From the NCBI RefSeq assembly GCF_010614805.1, contig NZ_JAAFZC010000001.1, positions 682,001 through 746,000 of the forward strand: a DNA stretch of 64,000 bases, given 5' to 3'. The stretch is from Pseudooceanicola aestuarii. GTDB taxonomy: Bacteria; Pseudomonadota; Alphaproteobacteria; Rhodobacterales; Rhodobacteraceae. The notes below the pieces were generated by a model. That model was not told where the DNA came from, searched no databases, and saw only the letters and a list, made by a program, of their open reading frames with translations. Positions 35,585 through 44,454 of the stretch are shown here, in pieces (the first letter of the stretch is position 1; each line of letters starts with the position of its first letter). Position numbers and translations under genes: made by a program.

Positions 35585-36358
35585 TCAGCGGGGGACGGTG
35601 ACACGCGGACGCAGCACATGTGGGATCGCCGCATCATAAAGCGCCGAATCGCGAAAATCCCGGATTTCTCCCAGCACCGGCCCGACCAGGATCAGCGCGG
35701 TGCGGGTGATCTTCTCTGCCCGGACCTTGGCCTGGATATCGGCAAGCGTTCCCCGGATGAACATCTGGTCCGGCCAGCCGACGCGATAGGCGACCACCAC
35801 CGGGCAATCGGGGCCGTAATGCGGGGCCAGCTGCCGCTCGATCTCGCGCAGGTTGCGCACGCCCAGATGGATGGCCAGCGTGGCACCGGTGCGGGCGAAA
35901 TTCTCCAGCGTCTCGCGCTCCGGCATGGCGGTGCTTTTCATGCTGACGCGGGTCAGCACGATGCTTTGCGCCACTTCCGGCACCGTCAGCTCCTGTCCCA
36001 GGGCGGCGGCGGCGGCGGCATAGGCCGGGACGCCGGGGATGATCTCGTAGGGGATGCCATCGGCGCGCAGGCGGCGCACCTGTTCCGCGATGGCCCCATA
36101 GAGAGACGGATCGCCCGAATGCACACGGGCGACGTCCTCCCCGCGGTCGCGGGCGGCCAGGATCTCCGCATGGGTGTCGTCCAGCGTCAGCGGCGCGGTG
36201 TCCAGAACCCGCGCGCCCGTGGGTGCACCGGCCACGACCTCGGCCGGGACCAGGCTGCCGGCATAGAGGCAGACGGGACACGCCCCGATCAGGCGCTGCG
36301 CCTTCAGGGTCAGCAATTCGGGGTCGCCCGGCCCCGCGCCGATGAAATAGACCTTCAT
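35585..36358 (-). CDS. cobM: precorrin-4 C(11)-methyltransferase
   Basis: 257 residues, SAM-dependent tetrapyrrole methylase of the corrin pathway. It shows KVYFIGAGPGDPELLTLKAQRLI, the YAGSLVP of CobM/CbiF, ARVHSGDPSLYGAI, YEIIPGVPAYAAAAA and QSIVLTRVSMKSTAMP, typical of CobM. Last gene of the minus-strand cobalamin run, overlapping cobJ by 4 bases. Confidence 0.96.
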   Translation of the reverse strand: MKVYFIGAGPGDPELLTLKAQRLIGACPVCLYAGSLVPAEVVAGAPTGARVLDTAPLTLDDTHAEILAARDRGEDVARVHSGDPSLYGAIAEQVRRLRADGIPYEIIPGVPAYAAAAAALGQELTVPEVAQSIVLTRVSMKSTAMPERETLENFARTGATLAIHLGVRNLREIERQLAPHYGPDCPVVVAYRVGWPDQMFIRGTLADIQAKVRAEKITRTALILVGPVLGEIRDFRDSALYDAAIPHVLRPRVTVPR

Positions 36359-38259
36359 GCCCCTGCTTCCTTCGTCTTTTCGCGAACAGGTTCCGCCGAT
36401 GCCTCCACCCCGAGATGCCGGTTCCCCACCGCCCGCAGATCACCGTCGATCCGCCGGGCATAGCCGCGCGGGGTGAACATGCGCGGCCCGTCGCCCCGCT
36501 GCGCCAGCCGGGAGTTCGACGACCCCACAAGCACCACGGTCAGCATGTCGACCTCGTCCACCTCCAGCGCGTCCAGCCGGCGATAGCGCAGCTTCTCCTC
36601 CGCCCGACCCAGGTTGGAGGCCAGCATCACCGGCGTATCGGCAGGCCGATGGCGCAGCAGGATGTCGCGCGCCTCGGCCAGAAGGGTACGGCGGGTGCGG
36701 CTGACGGGGTTGTAGAAGGCGATGACGAAATCCCCCTCCGCCGCCGCGCGCAGCCGGCGCAGGATATCGTCGCGCGGGGTCAGCAGGTCGGACAGGGAGA
36801 TGGCGCAGAAATCGTGGCCCAGCGGCGCGCCCGCCCGTGCCGCCGCCCCTTGCAGGGCACTGACACCCGGGGCGCAAACGACCTCCACCCGCCGCGCGGC
36901 ATCGCTGACACCCCCCGACGCCGCGCCGCGATCCAGCAGTTCAAAGACCAGCGCCCCCATGGCATAGATCCCCGCATCGCCCGAACAGACCAGCGCGACG
37001 TCGCGCCCCCCCCCCGCGCGCTCCAGCGCGTGGCGACAGCGGTCTTCCTCCCCGCCCAGCGGGAAATCACTGCGCGTCTTGCCATGGGCCAGCGGCCCCA
37101 GCAGATCAATGTAGAGACCATAGCCCACCAGTTCCTCCGCCTCCGCCAGCAGGCGCGAGGCCTCGGGGGTGCGCCAGGCCGATTGCCCCGGCCCGATGCC
37201 CACGATCGACAACCGCCCGCGCGCCCGTCCGCGCGGGGCGGTGATCACCTGCGGCACCTGGACCAGCGCGCAGGTGGCGTTGGCGGTCTTGCGCTTGGGC
37301 CAGTCCAGCGTGCCGGAAGCACCCGCACCCGCCAGCGCCGCGCCCTCGGCCACACCGTGGCAGCCGACCTCGGCAAAGACGACATCGGAGGGGGTCGCCA
37401 GGCGCGGGGCCTCTGCTTCCAGCTCGGCGGCGGTGAACAGCCGCAGCGGCAGGTCCAGCGCACGGGCCAGCGCGATCACCGCCGGTTCATCGCCCTTCAC
37501 GTCGATGGAATGCACGGCGGCAATGGCCCCCGGCGCGACATCGGCATCGCGCAGCATGTCCCCTACCAGCGCCGCCAGCTCCTGCGGCGGGCAATTGCGC
37601 GAACAGCCCACGCCCAGGGAATAGCGCACCGGGTGAAAGGTCAGCACTCCGTCGGCGCCGGGCGCGCAGGTGGCGGCGATTTCGACCTGTTCGGCGGTGT
37701 TCCCGGTCGGCAGCTGATTCAACCAGGTGGCGCGGGCGGCCTCAGCCCCGGCGATCCGGGCGCGGGCGCCCGACAGCAATGCCGCCATCGCGCCCTTGGC
37801 CAGGTCGGGCGTGCCCAGCCGCCAGCCGGCGGGCGGTTCATCCAGCGCGACACCCAGGGCCACATCGCCCGCCGTGGTCACGGCGGCGACCCCATCCAGC
37901 CCGGCGGCGATGCGGCGCGCCAGGGCATTGGCACCGCGATGCCCACCCAGCAGCGGCACCACCACCGCGCCATCGTCGCTGACCGACACGACCGGCGGTT
38001 CGCCCCGCTTGTCCGCCAGCAAAGGCGCGACAGCGCGGATCAGGATGCCGCTGGCACAGATCCCAACCACCGCCCGCCCGGCGGCGAAGGCATCGCGCGC
38101 ATGGACCAACGCGTCGTCAAAGGCGACATCGGCACCCGCAACCCGCCCTGCGCGGCCATGCAGCGGCACGCCCAGCGCATCGGCCACCGCGCGCGCCACC
38201 AAGGCCCCGGCGCCGGAGACCGCCATGACCACCACATCCGACCTGTCGCCTACAGCCAT
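36355..38259 (-). CDS. cobJ: CbiG-CobJ fusion: ring-opening protein and precorrin-3B C(17)-methyltransferase
   Basis: 634 residues in two enzymes. Residues about 8-335 form CbiG: VVGICASGILIRAVAPLL, VVPLLGGHRGANALARRI and the C-terminal GVGCSRNCPPQELAAL with EVGCHGVAEGAAL. Residues about 349-600 form CobJ: LSIVGIGPGQSAWRTPEA, VGYGLYIDLLGPL, VCSGDAGIYAMG, HDFCAISLSDLLTP and the closing VVLVGSSNSRL. CobJ makes precorrin-4. CbiG is the lactone-opening enzyme of the anaerobic route, and in the aerobic route CobE-like proteins correspond to its C-terminal part. The fusion couples successive steps. It overlaps cobI by 10 bases. Confidence 0.94.
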   Translation of the reverse strand: MAVGDRSDVVVMAVSGAGALVARAVADALGVPLHGRAGRVAGADVAFDDALVHARDAFAAGRAVVGICASGILIRAVAPLLADKRGEPPVVSVSDDGAVVVPLLGGHRGANALARRIAAGLDGVAAVTTAGDVALGVALDEPPAGWRLGTPDLAKGAMAALLSGARARIAGAEAARATWLNQLPTGNTAEQVEIAATCAPGADGVLTFHPVRYSLGVGCSRNCPPQELAALVGDMLRDADVAPGAIAAVHSIDVKGDEPAVIALARALDLPLRLFTAAELEAEAPRLATPSDVVFAEVGCHGVAEGAALAGAGASGTLDWPKRKTANATCALVQVPQVITAPRGRARGRLSIVGIGPGQSAWRTPEASRLLAEAEELVGYGLYIDLLGPLAHGKTRSDFPLGGEEDRCRHALERAGGGRDVALVCSGDAGIYAMGALVFELLDRGAASGGVSDAARRVEVVCAPGVSALQGAAARAGAPLGHDFCAISLSDLLTPRDDILRRLRAAAEGDFVIAFYNPVSRTRRTLLAEARDILLRHRPADTPVMLASNLGRAEEKLRYRRLDALEVDEVDMLTVVLVGSSNSRLAQRGDGPRMFTPRGYARRIDGDLRAVGNRHLGVEASAEPVREKTKEAGA

Positions 38260-38966
38260 GGGTCATCCCCCTTTGTCACCAGAATCATCGAAAAATATGG
38301 CGCTGCCTCCGGCGCCTCTGCCAGTGGCAGGATCACCTCCTGCGCCGTGGTCGCGCGTTCGACATAGACCGCGCGCCCGGTCAGGCCCAGCGCCTCCAGA
38401 ACATCACGGATCTTGGGCAGGTGGCGGCCGACCTTCATGATCGCCAGGCTGTCCGCCTCGGCGATCCGGGCCCGCAGCTCCGTTTCAGGCAGGGGGCCGG
38501 GCAGGATCGCAAGCCGCGCGTTCCGCGCCGCCAGGGGCAGACCGGCCCGCGCCGCACAGGCGGTGACCGAGGTCACGCCGGGCACGACCTCGACCCGGAA
38601 CCGGGACGACAGCCGGGCAAAGAGATACATGAACGACCCGTAGAAGAACGGATCGCCCTCGCACAGGCAGACGACGTCCTGCCCCGCCTCCAGCGCCTGC
38701 GCGATCCGCGCGGCGCCGGTGTCATAGGCCGCCTGCGCCGGGGCGCGGTCGGGGGTCATCGGTACGTCCATGGCGATTTCCCGCGCGCCTGCCGGGATCA
38801 GATCGGCGGCGATGGCGCGGGCGAAACTGGGCGCGCCCGCCAGCGCCGGATAGGCCACCACCGGCGCCGCAGCGATCAGACGGGCGGCACGCAGGGTGAT
38901 CAACTCCGGGTCGCCCGGACCCAGACCGACACCAAAAAGAGTTCCAGGAACGGGTGCAGCAGTCAT
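38250..38966 (-). CDS. cobI: precorrin-2 C(20)-methyltransferase
   Basis: 238 residues, tetrapyrrole methylase. Features: GTLFGVGLGPGDPELITLRAARLI, VVAYPALAG, the LCEGDPFFYGSFMYLFARL hallmark of CobI/CbiL, VVPGVTSVTACAARAGLPL and MKVGRHLPKIRDVLEALGL. It converts precorrin-2 to precorrin-3A. Start at ATG 38966, overlapping the cobL stop (ATGA); ATG 38984 is possible but lies inside cobL. Confidence 0.96.
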   Translation of the reverse strand: MTAAPVPGTLFGVGLGPGDPELITLRAARLIAAAPVVAYPALAGAPSFARAIAADLIPAGAREIAMDVPMTPDRAPAQAAYDTGAARIAQALEAGQDVVCLCEGDPFFYGSFMYLFARLSSRFRVEVVPGVTSVTACAARAGLPLAARNARLAILPGPLPETELRARIAEADSLAIMKVGRHLPKIRDVLEALGLTGRAVYVERATTAQEVILPLAEAPEAAPYFSMILVTKGDDPWL

Positions 38967-40165
38967 CGTTTCACCCGGCTCCATTGCGTGACCGGCATGG
39001 CGGCGCGCCAGCCCCGGCGCGGCCCCACGGGTTCGGCGCGCTGGATGCTCAGCCGGACCAGTTCACCACCGTGGCGGGCATGCAGATCGGCCAGCAAGGC
39101 CTCGCTTTCCAGGGTGACGGCATTGACCACCAGCCGGCCCAGCGGCTTCAGCGCCTCCCAGGCGGCATCATGCGCGGCCACGCTCAGCCCGCCGCCGATG
39201 AATATCGCGTCGGGCCGCTCCAGCCCGACCAGCGCGGCGGGGGCCTCTCCCTCGATCAGTTCCAGCCGGGGGGTGCCCAGGGCAAGCGCGTTCTCCGCCG
39301 CCATCTGGCGCCGGTCGGCGCGCGGCTCGATCCCGATGGCGCGGGCGTAGCGGGCGGCGCGCATCCATTCCACGGCGACCGACCCGCAACCGGTACCGAT
39401 ATCCCACAAAAGCGCCCCACGCATCGGCATCAGCCGGGCCAATGTCGCGGCGCGAACCTCGCGCTTGGTCATCGTGCCATCATGACGGAACAGGTCGTCG
39501 GCCAGGCCCGGCACGCGGGGCAACAGCGCCGCATCGGGAGCGGCCACGCAATCTACCGCCAGGGTGTTGAACGGCGGCACGTCGTGGTCCCAGCTTTCGG
39601 CCAGCCCGTCGAATCGGGCTTCCTCGGCGCCGCCCATGTTGGCCAGCACCGTCATCCGGCTGCGACCAAAGCCCCGCGCAGACAGAAAGCGCGCGATCCG
39701 GCCCGGCGTTTCCGCCCCGGTGGTCAGGATCAGCAGCCGCGCATCGGGCTGGATAAAGGCGATCATCTGCTCCACCGGCCGGCCATGCACGGTCAGCGTT
39801 TCCAGATCCGCCATCGACCAGCCCATGCGCGCCGCCGCCAGCTGAAAGGCCGACAGCTGCGGGTGATAGGTGATCTGGTCCGCCGGGATCGCCCGTCCGA
39901 TGCGCGCCCCGACCGAGAACCAAAGAGGATCCCCGGTGGCCAGCACCACGACGCGCCTGCTCTTCATGGCCAGCAGCGTCTCCACCAGCGCGTCGAACGG
40001 ATGCGGCCAGGCCAGCCGTTCGGCACGCACCGCGTCGGACAACCCGTGATGACGCTCCCCGCCGACGATGATCTCGGCAGCCTCGACCACGGCACGGGTG
40101 GCCGGGGTCAGGCCGTCGAGGCCGTCCTCTCCTATGCCCACGATATGCAACCAGCGATCCATCAT
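38963..40165 (-). CDS. cobL: precorrin-6Y C(5,15)-methyltransferase (decarboxylating)
   Basis: 400 residues with two domains: CbiE-like methylase (about 1-205, WLHIVGIGEDGLDGLTPATRAV, VLATGDPLWFSVGARI) and CbiT-like methylase/decarboxylase (about 215-395, TKREVRAATLARLMPMRGALLWDIGTGCGSVAVEWMR, read as two parts around LLWDIGTGCGS). It adds two methyl groups and removes the acetate carboxyl on precorrin-6B. Two adjacent ATGs; GGGAG upstream. It follows cobH; a cobK gene, often found here, is absent. Confidence 0.95.
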   Translation of the reverse strand: MMDRWLHIVGIGEDGLDGLTPATRAVVEAAEIIVGGERHHGLSDAVRAERLAWPHPFDALVETLLAMKSRRVVVLATGDPLWFSVGARIGRAIPADQITYHPQLSAFQLAAARMGWSMADLETLTVHGRPVEQMIAFIQPDARLLILTTGAETPGRIARFLSARGFGRSRMTVLANMGGAEEARFDGLAESWDHDVPPFNTLAVDCVAAPDAALLPRVPGLADDLFRHDGTMTKREVRAATLARLMPMRGALLWDIGTGCGSVAVEWMRAARYARAIGIEPRADRRQMAAENALALGTPRLELIEGEAPAALVGLERPDAIFIGGGLSVAAHDAAWEALKPLGRLVVNAVTLESEALLADLHARHGGELVRLSIQRAEPVGPRRGWRAAMPVTQWSRVKR

Positions 40166-40235
40166 CGCGCGCCGCTCCCTTCATCTCTCGCCGGTTCCGC
40201 CCGCCAGCGGCCCATGTCACAGCCTGCGCGGCAGA

Positions 40236-40877
40236 TCATCCGATCGCCTCCCCGGGCAGCCCGGCAGCCAGCGCGTTTACCGCCGCCGACGCGATGGCCG
40301 AGCCGCCGCGCCGACCGCGCAGGGCGATGAAATCGCAGCCGCGCGGATGGGCTGCCAGCTCTGCCTTGCTTTCGGCGGCGCCGACGAAGCCGACGGGAAA
40401 CCCCAGGATCACCGCCGGGCGCGGTGCACCCTGGTCGATCAGCTCCAGCAGGTGGAACAGCGCGGTGGGCGCATTGCCGATCGCCACCACGGCACCGGCC
40501 AACCGGTCGCCCCACAGTTCCACAGCCGCGGCGGACCGGGTGTTGGCGATCCCCGTGGCCAGGGCCGGCACGGCGGGATCGTTCAGCGTCACGATCACCT
40601 CGTTCCGCGCCGGCAGGGCCCGGCGGATGATACCCGCCGCGACCATCTCGCAATCGCAGAGCACCGGCGCCCCGGCCAGCATCGCCGTCCGACCGGCGTC
40701 CCAGGCAAGAGGGGAATACGCCAGCCGGTCGGCGACCTCCACCATGCCACAGGCGTGGATCAGGCGGATCGCCAGGCGTTGCATCCCCGGCGCGAACCGT
40801 TCCAGCCGGGCTTCTCGCCGGACGGTGGCGAAGCTTTGTTCATAGATCGCAGCGGGGTTCTTCTCATACGGGCGCAA
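40236..40877 (-). CDS. cobH: precorrin-8X methylmutase
   Basis: 213 residues. It moves the C11 methyl to C12, giving hydrogenobyrinate. Catalytic His41 sits in AIRLIHACGMVEVADRL; also LCDCEMVAAGI, IANTRSAAAVELWGDRLAGAVVAIGNAPTALFHLLE (read as IANTRSAAAVEL and AIGNAPTALFHLLE), and the C-terminal GRRGGSAIASAAVNAL. It lies 71 bases downstream of cbiX. Confidence 0.97.
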   Translation of the reverse strand: MRPYEKNPAAIYEQSFATVRREARLERFAPGMQRLAIRLIHACGMVEVADRLAYSPLAWDAGRTAMLAGAPVLCDCEMVAAGIIRRALPARNEVIVTLNDPAVPALATGIANTRSAAAVELWGDRLAGAVVAIGNAPTALFHLLELIDQGAPRPAVILGFPVGFVGAAESKAELAAHPRGCDFIALRGRRGGSAIASAAVNALAAGLPGEAIG

Positions 40878-40948
40878 GGGCGGACCTTCGTCTGGGAGGG
40901 AGGGGCAGGCGCCGCCTCCGGCGGGGTGTCGGGCGAAAGAGCACCGGA

Positions 40949-42214
40949 TCAGCGCCCGGATCTGCGGGCGCTTTCCGGGCCCAGCGGATGGGCGGCATGG
41001 GGGTATTCGGCATGATGGTGGTGATGATCGTGGCCGTGTTCGTGTTCGTGATCGTGATCGTGCCCATGGTGGTGGTGAACGATGTCAAGCCGGCATTCCC
41101 CGGTGCAGAAATCGGTGCAAAGCCGGCAATCCGCCACGTTGGAGCCTGGGGCGGCCGCGCCCTGCCCCTCGACATGGTGGTGGTGGCTTTCCTGGATGGC
41201 GCCCACCTCCGCCTCGAAGCCCGTGACCTGGGTGCGGTACTTGCACAGCACGCAGGTCGGTGGCGGCATCTCGGCAAAGGCCGGGTGGCGGCGCTGATCC
41301 GGGGTGATGTGGCGATGGACCCCGTCCTCCAGCGCCAACACCTGTTCGCGATAGGCGCAGATGCCGCAATTGGGGATCGCCGCCCCGGAGGCCAGTTCGC
41401 GTACCCGTTCGGCAAAGGTCTCCAGCACCTTGGGGTGGTCGTTCAGATACCCCGCCTTGACGAAATGGATATCGGGATGGGCGGCGGCGACCTGGTCGGT
41501 AAAGCCGTAGATGCGATCGATCAGGATGCCGGTGAACAGGAAATAGGGAAAGACGATGACCCGCTTGTACCCAAGCCGCGCGACATGGGTCAGGCAGGGT
41601 TCGACCAGCGGAAAGGTGACGCCGGAATACCCCGTCTCGCACCAGCCAAAGCCCATGCCCTCCCACAGCATCCGCGCGATCTTGGCCACGTTGGCATTGG
41701 CGTCGGGGTCAGAGGCGCCGCGCCCGATCACCACCAGGCAGGTGTCATGCAACGGCACCTCCCCCTGGTCGGCATTGGCCTGGTCGACGGCGGCCTGCAC
41801 CCGGTCCGCCGCAGCGGCGATCATGCGCGGGTCCACGCCCAGTTCGCGGCCGTAACTGACCGCGATGTCGTGTTTCGCGGCATAGGTGTTCAGCACAGTG
41901 GGAATGTCGTTCTTTGAGTGCATCGCCGCGAACAGCATCCCCGGCACCGCCAGGATCCGGTCGCACCCCTGGTCTCGCAGCCGATCCAGCCCGTCGCGGA
42001 TCACCGGGTTGGCAAATTCCAGATAACCGTAATCCACCGCCCAATCCTCGGGCAGCAGGGCCGGCAGCTTTTCCGCCAGAACGGCGAATTCATCCACCGC
42101 CGCCTGCGAGCGGGAGCCATGGCCGCAGATCATCACACCGATCTTGTCGGGCCCGGCAGCGGACCCCGGCACAGCGGCGGAGGCGGCGCGGGCGGGCACA
42201 TGGTCATGGGCCAT
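40949..42214 (-). CDS. cbiX: CbiX-type cobaltochelatase with Cys-repeat and His-rich tail
   Basis: 421 residues. Two tandem CbiX/SirB domains occupy about 24-275: MICGHGSRSQAAVDEF with catalytic His32, VPGMLFAAMHSKNDIP, then CLVVIGRGASDPDANANV and FPYFLFTGILIDRI. Next come two near-identical Cys modules, CGICAYREQVLALE (283-) and CVLCKYRTQVTGFE (321-), a third DCRLCTDFCTGEC (362-374) and a His tail (380-403, over half His). Expected to insert cobalt into sirohydrochlorin, possibly holding an Fe-S cluster as CbiX(L) does; the tail would bind Co/Ni/Zn. CobN, a late-insertion chelatase, is also encoded here. Starts 3 bases after DUF6732. Confidence 0.92.
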   Translation of the reverse strand: MAHDHVPARAASAAVPGSAAGPDKIGVMICGHGSRSQAAVDEFAVLAEKLPALLPEDWAVDYGYLEFANPVIRDGLDRLRDQGCDRILAVPGMLFAAMHSKNDIPTVLNTYAAKHDIAVSYGRELGVDPRMIAAAADRVQAAVDQANADQGEVPLHDTCLVVIGRGASDPDANANVAKIARMLWEGMGFGWCETGYSGVTFPLVEPCLTHVARLGYKRVIVFPYFLFTGILIDRIYGFTDQVAAAHPDIHFVKAGYLNDHPKVLETFAERVRELASGAAIPNCGICAYREQVLALEDGVHRHITPDQRRHPAFAEMPPPTCVLCKYRTQVTGFEAEVGAIQESHHHHVEGQGAAAPGSNVADCRLCTDFCTGECRLDIVHHHHGHDHDHEHEHGHDHHHHHAEYPHAAHPLGPESARRSGR

Positions 42215-42216
42215 CC

Positions 42217-42477
42217 TCAGGCGTCCTGAAGCTCCTCTTCGGGAAGCTCCTCTTCACTGTCCGCCGCCTCGTCCTCGGGCCGCTGTTTGGCGCGCGGACG
42301 CAACGACGCCCAAAGCCCGATGGCAATCGCCGCGCCCAATGCCGCAGCCCCCAACCAATGCCCGTGGCCCGCCACTTCGGCCAGGTGGCCGGGGTGGGCC
42401 AGCGCGGCGCCGGGGGTCAGCACAGCCGGGATCATCGCGGCAAAGGTCGTGGGTATGGCGGGGGCAAAGCGGGGCAT
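42217..42477 (-). CDS. DUF6732-like small membrane protein beside cbiX
   Basis: 86 residues. Signal-like segment (FAAMIPAVLTPGAALA), then HPGHLAEVAGHGHWLGAAALGAAIAIGLWASL, read as HPGHLAEVAGHGHW plus a transmembrane helix, and an acidic tail EDEAADSEEELPEEELQ. Similar small proteins precede cbiX in Rhodobacteraceae. The His pair pattern HPGH and GHGH suggests metal contact, but function is unknown. ATG 42477 has GGAAAGGA upstream. An in-frame extension to 42765 is compositionally unlike protein and rejected. First gene of the cobalamin run. Confidence 0.78.
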   Translation of the reverse strand: MPRFAPAIPTTFAAMIPAVLTPGAALAHPGHLAEVAGHGHWLGAAALGAAIAIGLWASLRPRAKQRPEDEAADSEEELPEEELQDA

Positions 42478-42854
42478 CTGTCCTGTCCTTTCCTGAACGC
42501 GTCGGGCGCGGGCCGTGCGGGCGGCGGAAAGAGACCACCCCAAAGGGGCGGCCGATCGACAGATCTCCGACGACGGCGCCCCGGCCCCCTGTTTGGGTCG
42601 ACCTGGCCGCACACTTCTTTCCGGCCCCGCAGGGGGCTCGTCTTCGGACCTGTGTAGGCAATCGGGGAGAACGGCGCAATCGGGTTCTGCGGCGGTTCGC
42701 GGGCCGGTCGCGACCTGCCCGCAGACGGCCGGCCGGTGCGGCCGCTCGGGGGCCTGTGCGGTCACGCAGGGGTCCTGCGCGGCGGCGCAGCTTTGTCGGC
42801 GAGACGGGCCGGGCTAGATCCTCCGGCACGGCAGGATGAACGGAGGATCGGCGA
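42478..42854. other. 377-base divergent spacer cbiX operon/glutathione transferase
   Basis: Very GC-rich, with no convincing gene. I looked for a cobalamin riboswitch on the minus strand (needed signatures GCCACTG and a B12 box like AGYCAGGAGACC) and did not find one. A small hairpin CTGCGC/GCGCAG lies at 42775-42790. Promoters of both flanking genes must be here but are not recognisable. Confidence 0.5.
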
Positions 42855-43871
42855 ATGGGAATGCTGAAAGACGGCACATGGCAGACCGAGGCGCTGATCG
42901 CCTCGGGCGGGGATGGCAAGTTCAAGCGCGCCACCACGACGTTTCGCAACTGGATCACCCCGGACGGCGCACCCGGCCCCTCGGGCGAAGGTGGGTTCCC
43001 GGCGGCCTCAGGGCGCTATCACCTCTATGTCTGCTACGCCTGCCCCTGGGCGCACCGCGCACTGATCTTTCGCGCGCTGAAGGGGTTGGAGGACCACATC
43101 GGTGTCTCCGCCGTGCATCCCGACATGATGGACCAGGGCTGGGAGCTGCGCGACGATTTCCCCGGCGCCACCGGCGATCCGCTGATGGACAAACGCTACC
43201 TGCACGAGGTCTACACCGAGGCCGACCCCCAGGTCACCGCCCGCGTCACGGTGCCGGTGCTGTGGGACAAGGAGCGGCGCACCATCGTGTCGAACGAAAG
43301 CGCGGAGATCATCCGCATGTTCAACTCCGCTTTCGACGGGATCACCGGCAACGCCGACGATTATTGGCCCGAAGCACTGCACGCGGACATCGCACCGGTG
43401 AACGACCGGATCTACGACACTCTGAACAACGGGGTCTACAAGGCCGGGTTCGCGACCACGCAGGAGGCCTATGATGCCGCCGTGATCCCGTTGTTCGACA
43501 CGCTCGACTGGCTGGAAGCCCGGCTAGGCCGCGACCGCTATCTGATGGGCGACCGCGTGACCGAAGCGGATTGGCGTCTGTTCACCACGCTGATCCGGTT
43601 CGATCTGGTCTACCACACCCATTTCAAGTGCAACCGCGCCTTCCTGACCGAATACCCCGCGATATGGGGTTACCTGCGGGAGCTGTACCAATGGCCGGGC
43701 GTGGCGGGGACGGTGCGGTTCGATCACATCGTGCGCCATTATTACTACAGCCACGACAGCGTGAACCCCCACCGGATCATCCCGATCAACCCCCGGCCGG
43801 ATTTCGACGCCCCCCATGGCCGTGGCACCCGGCGTGCGGCGGATTCCGCGACGGCGGCGCAGATGCCCTGA
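42855..43871 (+). CDS. Xi-class glutathione transferase (glutathionyl-hydroquinone reductase)
   Basis: 338 residues. The catalytic Cys63 is in the CPWAHR motif of YVCYACPWAHRALIF; RYLHEVYTEADPQVTARVTVPVLWD and VSNESAEIIRMFNSAF are typical of the YqjG/PcpF group (read as RYLHEVYTEADP and VSNESAEIIRMF). The C-terminal helical domain has GDRVTEADWRLFTTLIRFD and HYYYSHDSVNPHRIIP. It reduces glutathionyl-hydroquinones. GGAGG upstream of the ATG. No link to the surrounding cobalamin genes is evident. Confidence 0.94.
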   Translation: MGMLKDGTWQTEALIASGGDGKFKRATTTFRNWITPDGAPGPSGEGGFPAASGRYHLYVCYACPWAHRALIFRALKGLEDHIGVSAVHPDMMDQGWELRDDFPGATGDPLMDKRYLHEVYTEADPQVTARVTVPVLWDKERRTIVSNESAEIIRMFNSAFDGITGNADDYWPEALHADIAPVNDRIYDTLNNGVYKAGFATTQEAYDAAVIPLFDTLDWLEARLGRDRYLMGDRVTEADWRLFTTLIRFDLVYHTHFKCNRAFLTEYPAIWGYLRELYQWPGVAGTVRFDHIVRHYYYSHDSVNPHRIIPINPRPDFDAPHGRGTRRAADSATAAQMP

Positions 43872-43973
43872 CAGCGACACTGCCGGTGCTGTGTTCGCGG
43901 CCCTGCCCGCGCCGCCAGCGCCGGCCTCTCGCCGGGATCGCCCCGGCGCCTTGTCTGCCGCCTCCGACGGAGC

Positions 43974-44396
43974 CTAGCCAGGGCGGGCGGCGCTGCCGTG
44001 GTATTCGACCACGGCGACCAGATCGTCGGGGGCCATGTCGCTGCGCATCAGGGCGCAGGCATTGGGCGCGAAGGAGAATATCGACCCGTCGGAGAAAAAG
44101 CTGGTGTCAGTGACGAAGATGATCCGCGCGCCGGGCTGGCGGTAGCTGGCGAAATCGGCGATGGCCAGCGCCGCGCCGGTTTCCAGCACCAGATTCATCA
44201 CGATCACCTGGAAGGTCATGCTTTGCAGACAGGCAATGGCGGCGTCCTCCTCGTGAACGAGGGAAGTCTTGCAGCCGCTGCGGGACAGGTAATGCTGCCA
44301 CAAGGTGCCGAGATCCGGCTCGCTTTCCACGATCAGGACGTTCAGGGGTGGCCTGACCTGTGCGGGCAAGGCCATGACCGTGGCAAGTTCTGGCAT
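43974..44396 (-). CDS. atypical response-regulator receiver domain protein
   Basis: 140 residues, stand-alone receiver fold: NVLIVESEPDLGTLWQHYL, VIVMNLVLETGAALAIADF, IIFVTDTSFFSDGSIF. The phospho-acceptor position expected after strand 3 is Asn in VIVMN, the conserved Lys is replaced (CALMRSD), and one acidic residue of the first pocket is Ser/Glu. It is therefore probably not phosphorylated in the classical way. ATG 44396 has AGGAG upstream. Divergent from the DUF1636 gene across 158 bases with a CtrA-like site. The partner is unknown. Confidence 0.72.
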   Translation of the reverse strand: MPELATVMALPAQVRPPLNVLIVESEPDLGTLWQHYLSRSGCKTSLVHEEDAAIACLQSMTFQVIVMNLVLETGAALAIADFASYRQPGARIIFVTDTSFFSDGSIFSFAPNACALMRSDMAPDDLVAVVEYHGSAARPG

Positions 44397-44454
44397 CTGG
44401 CGACTCCTCTGACCTTCACACAAGGCAGGCGAGATCGAAACTGTCTCCAAACCA

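Noticed and set aside
42478-42765. N-terminal extension of the DUF6732-like protein
   Set aside because: Arg/Pro/Ala-rich with no conservation features; ATG 42477 has a strong Shine-Dalgarno and starts a signal-like segment.
42478-42854. cobalamin riboswitch before the cbiX operon
   Set aside because: Expected from function, but the GCCACTG core and B12 box are absent on both strands, unlike the clear example at 52120-52320.
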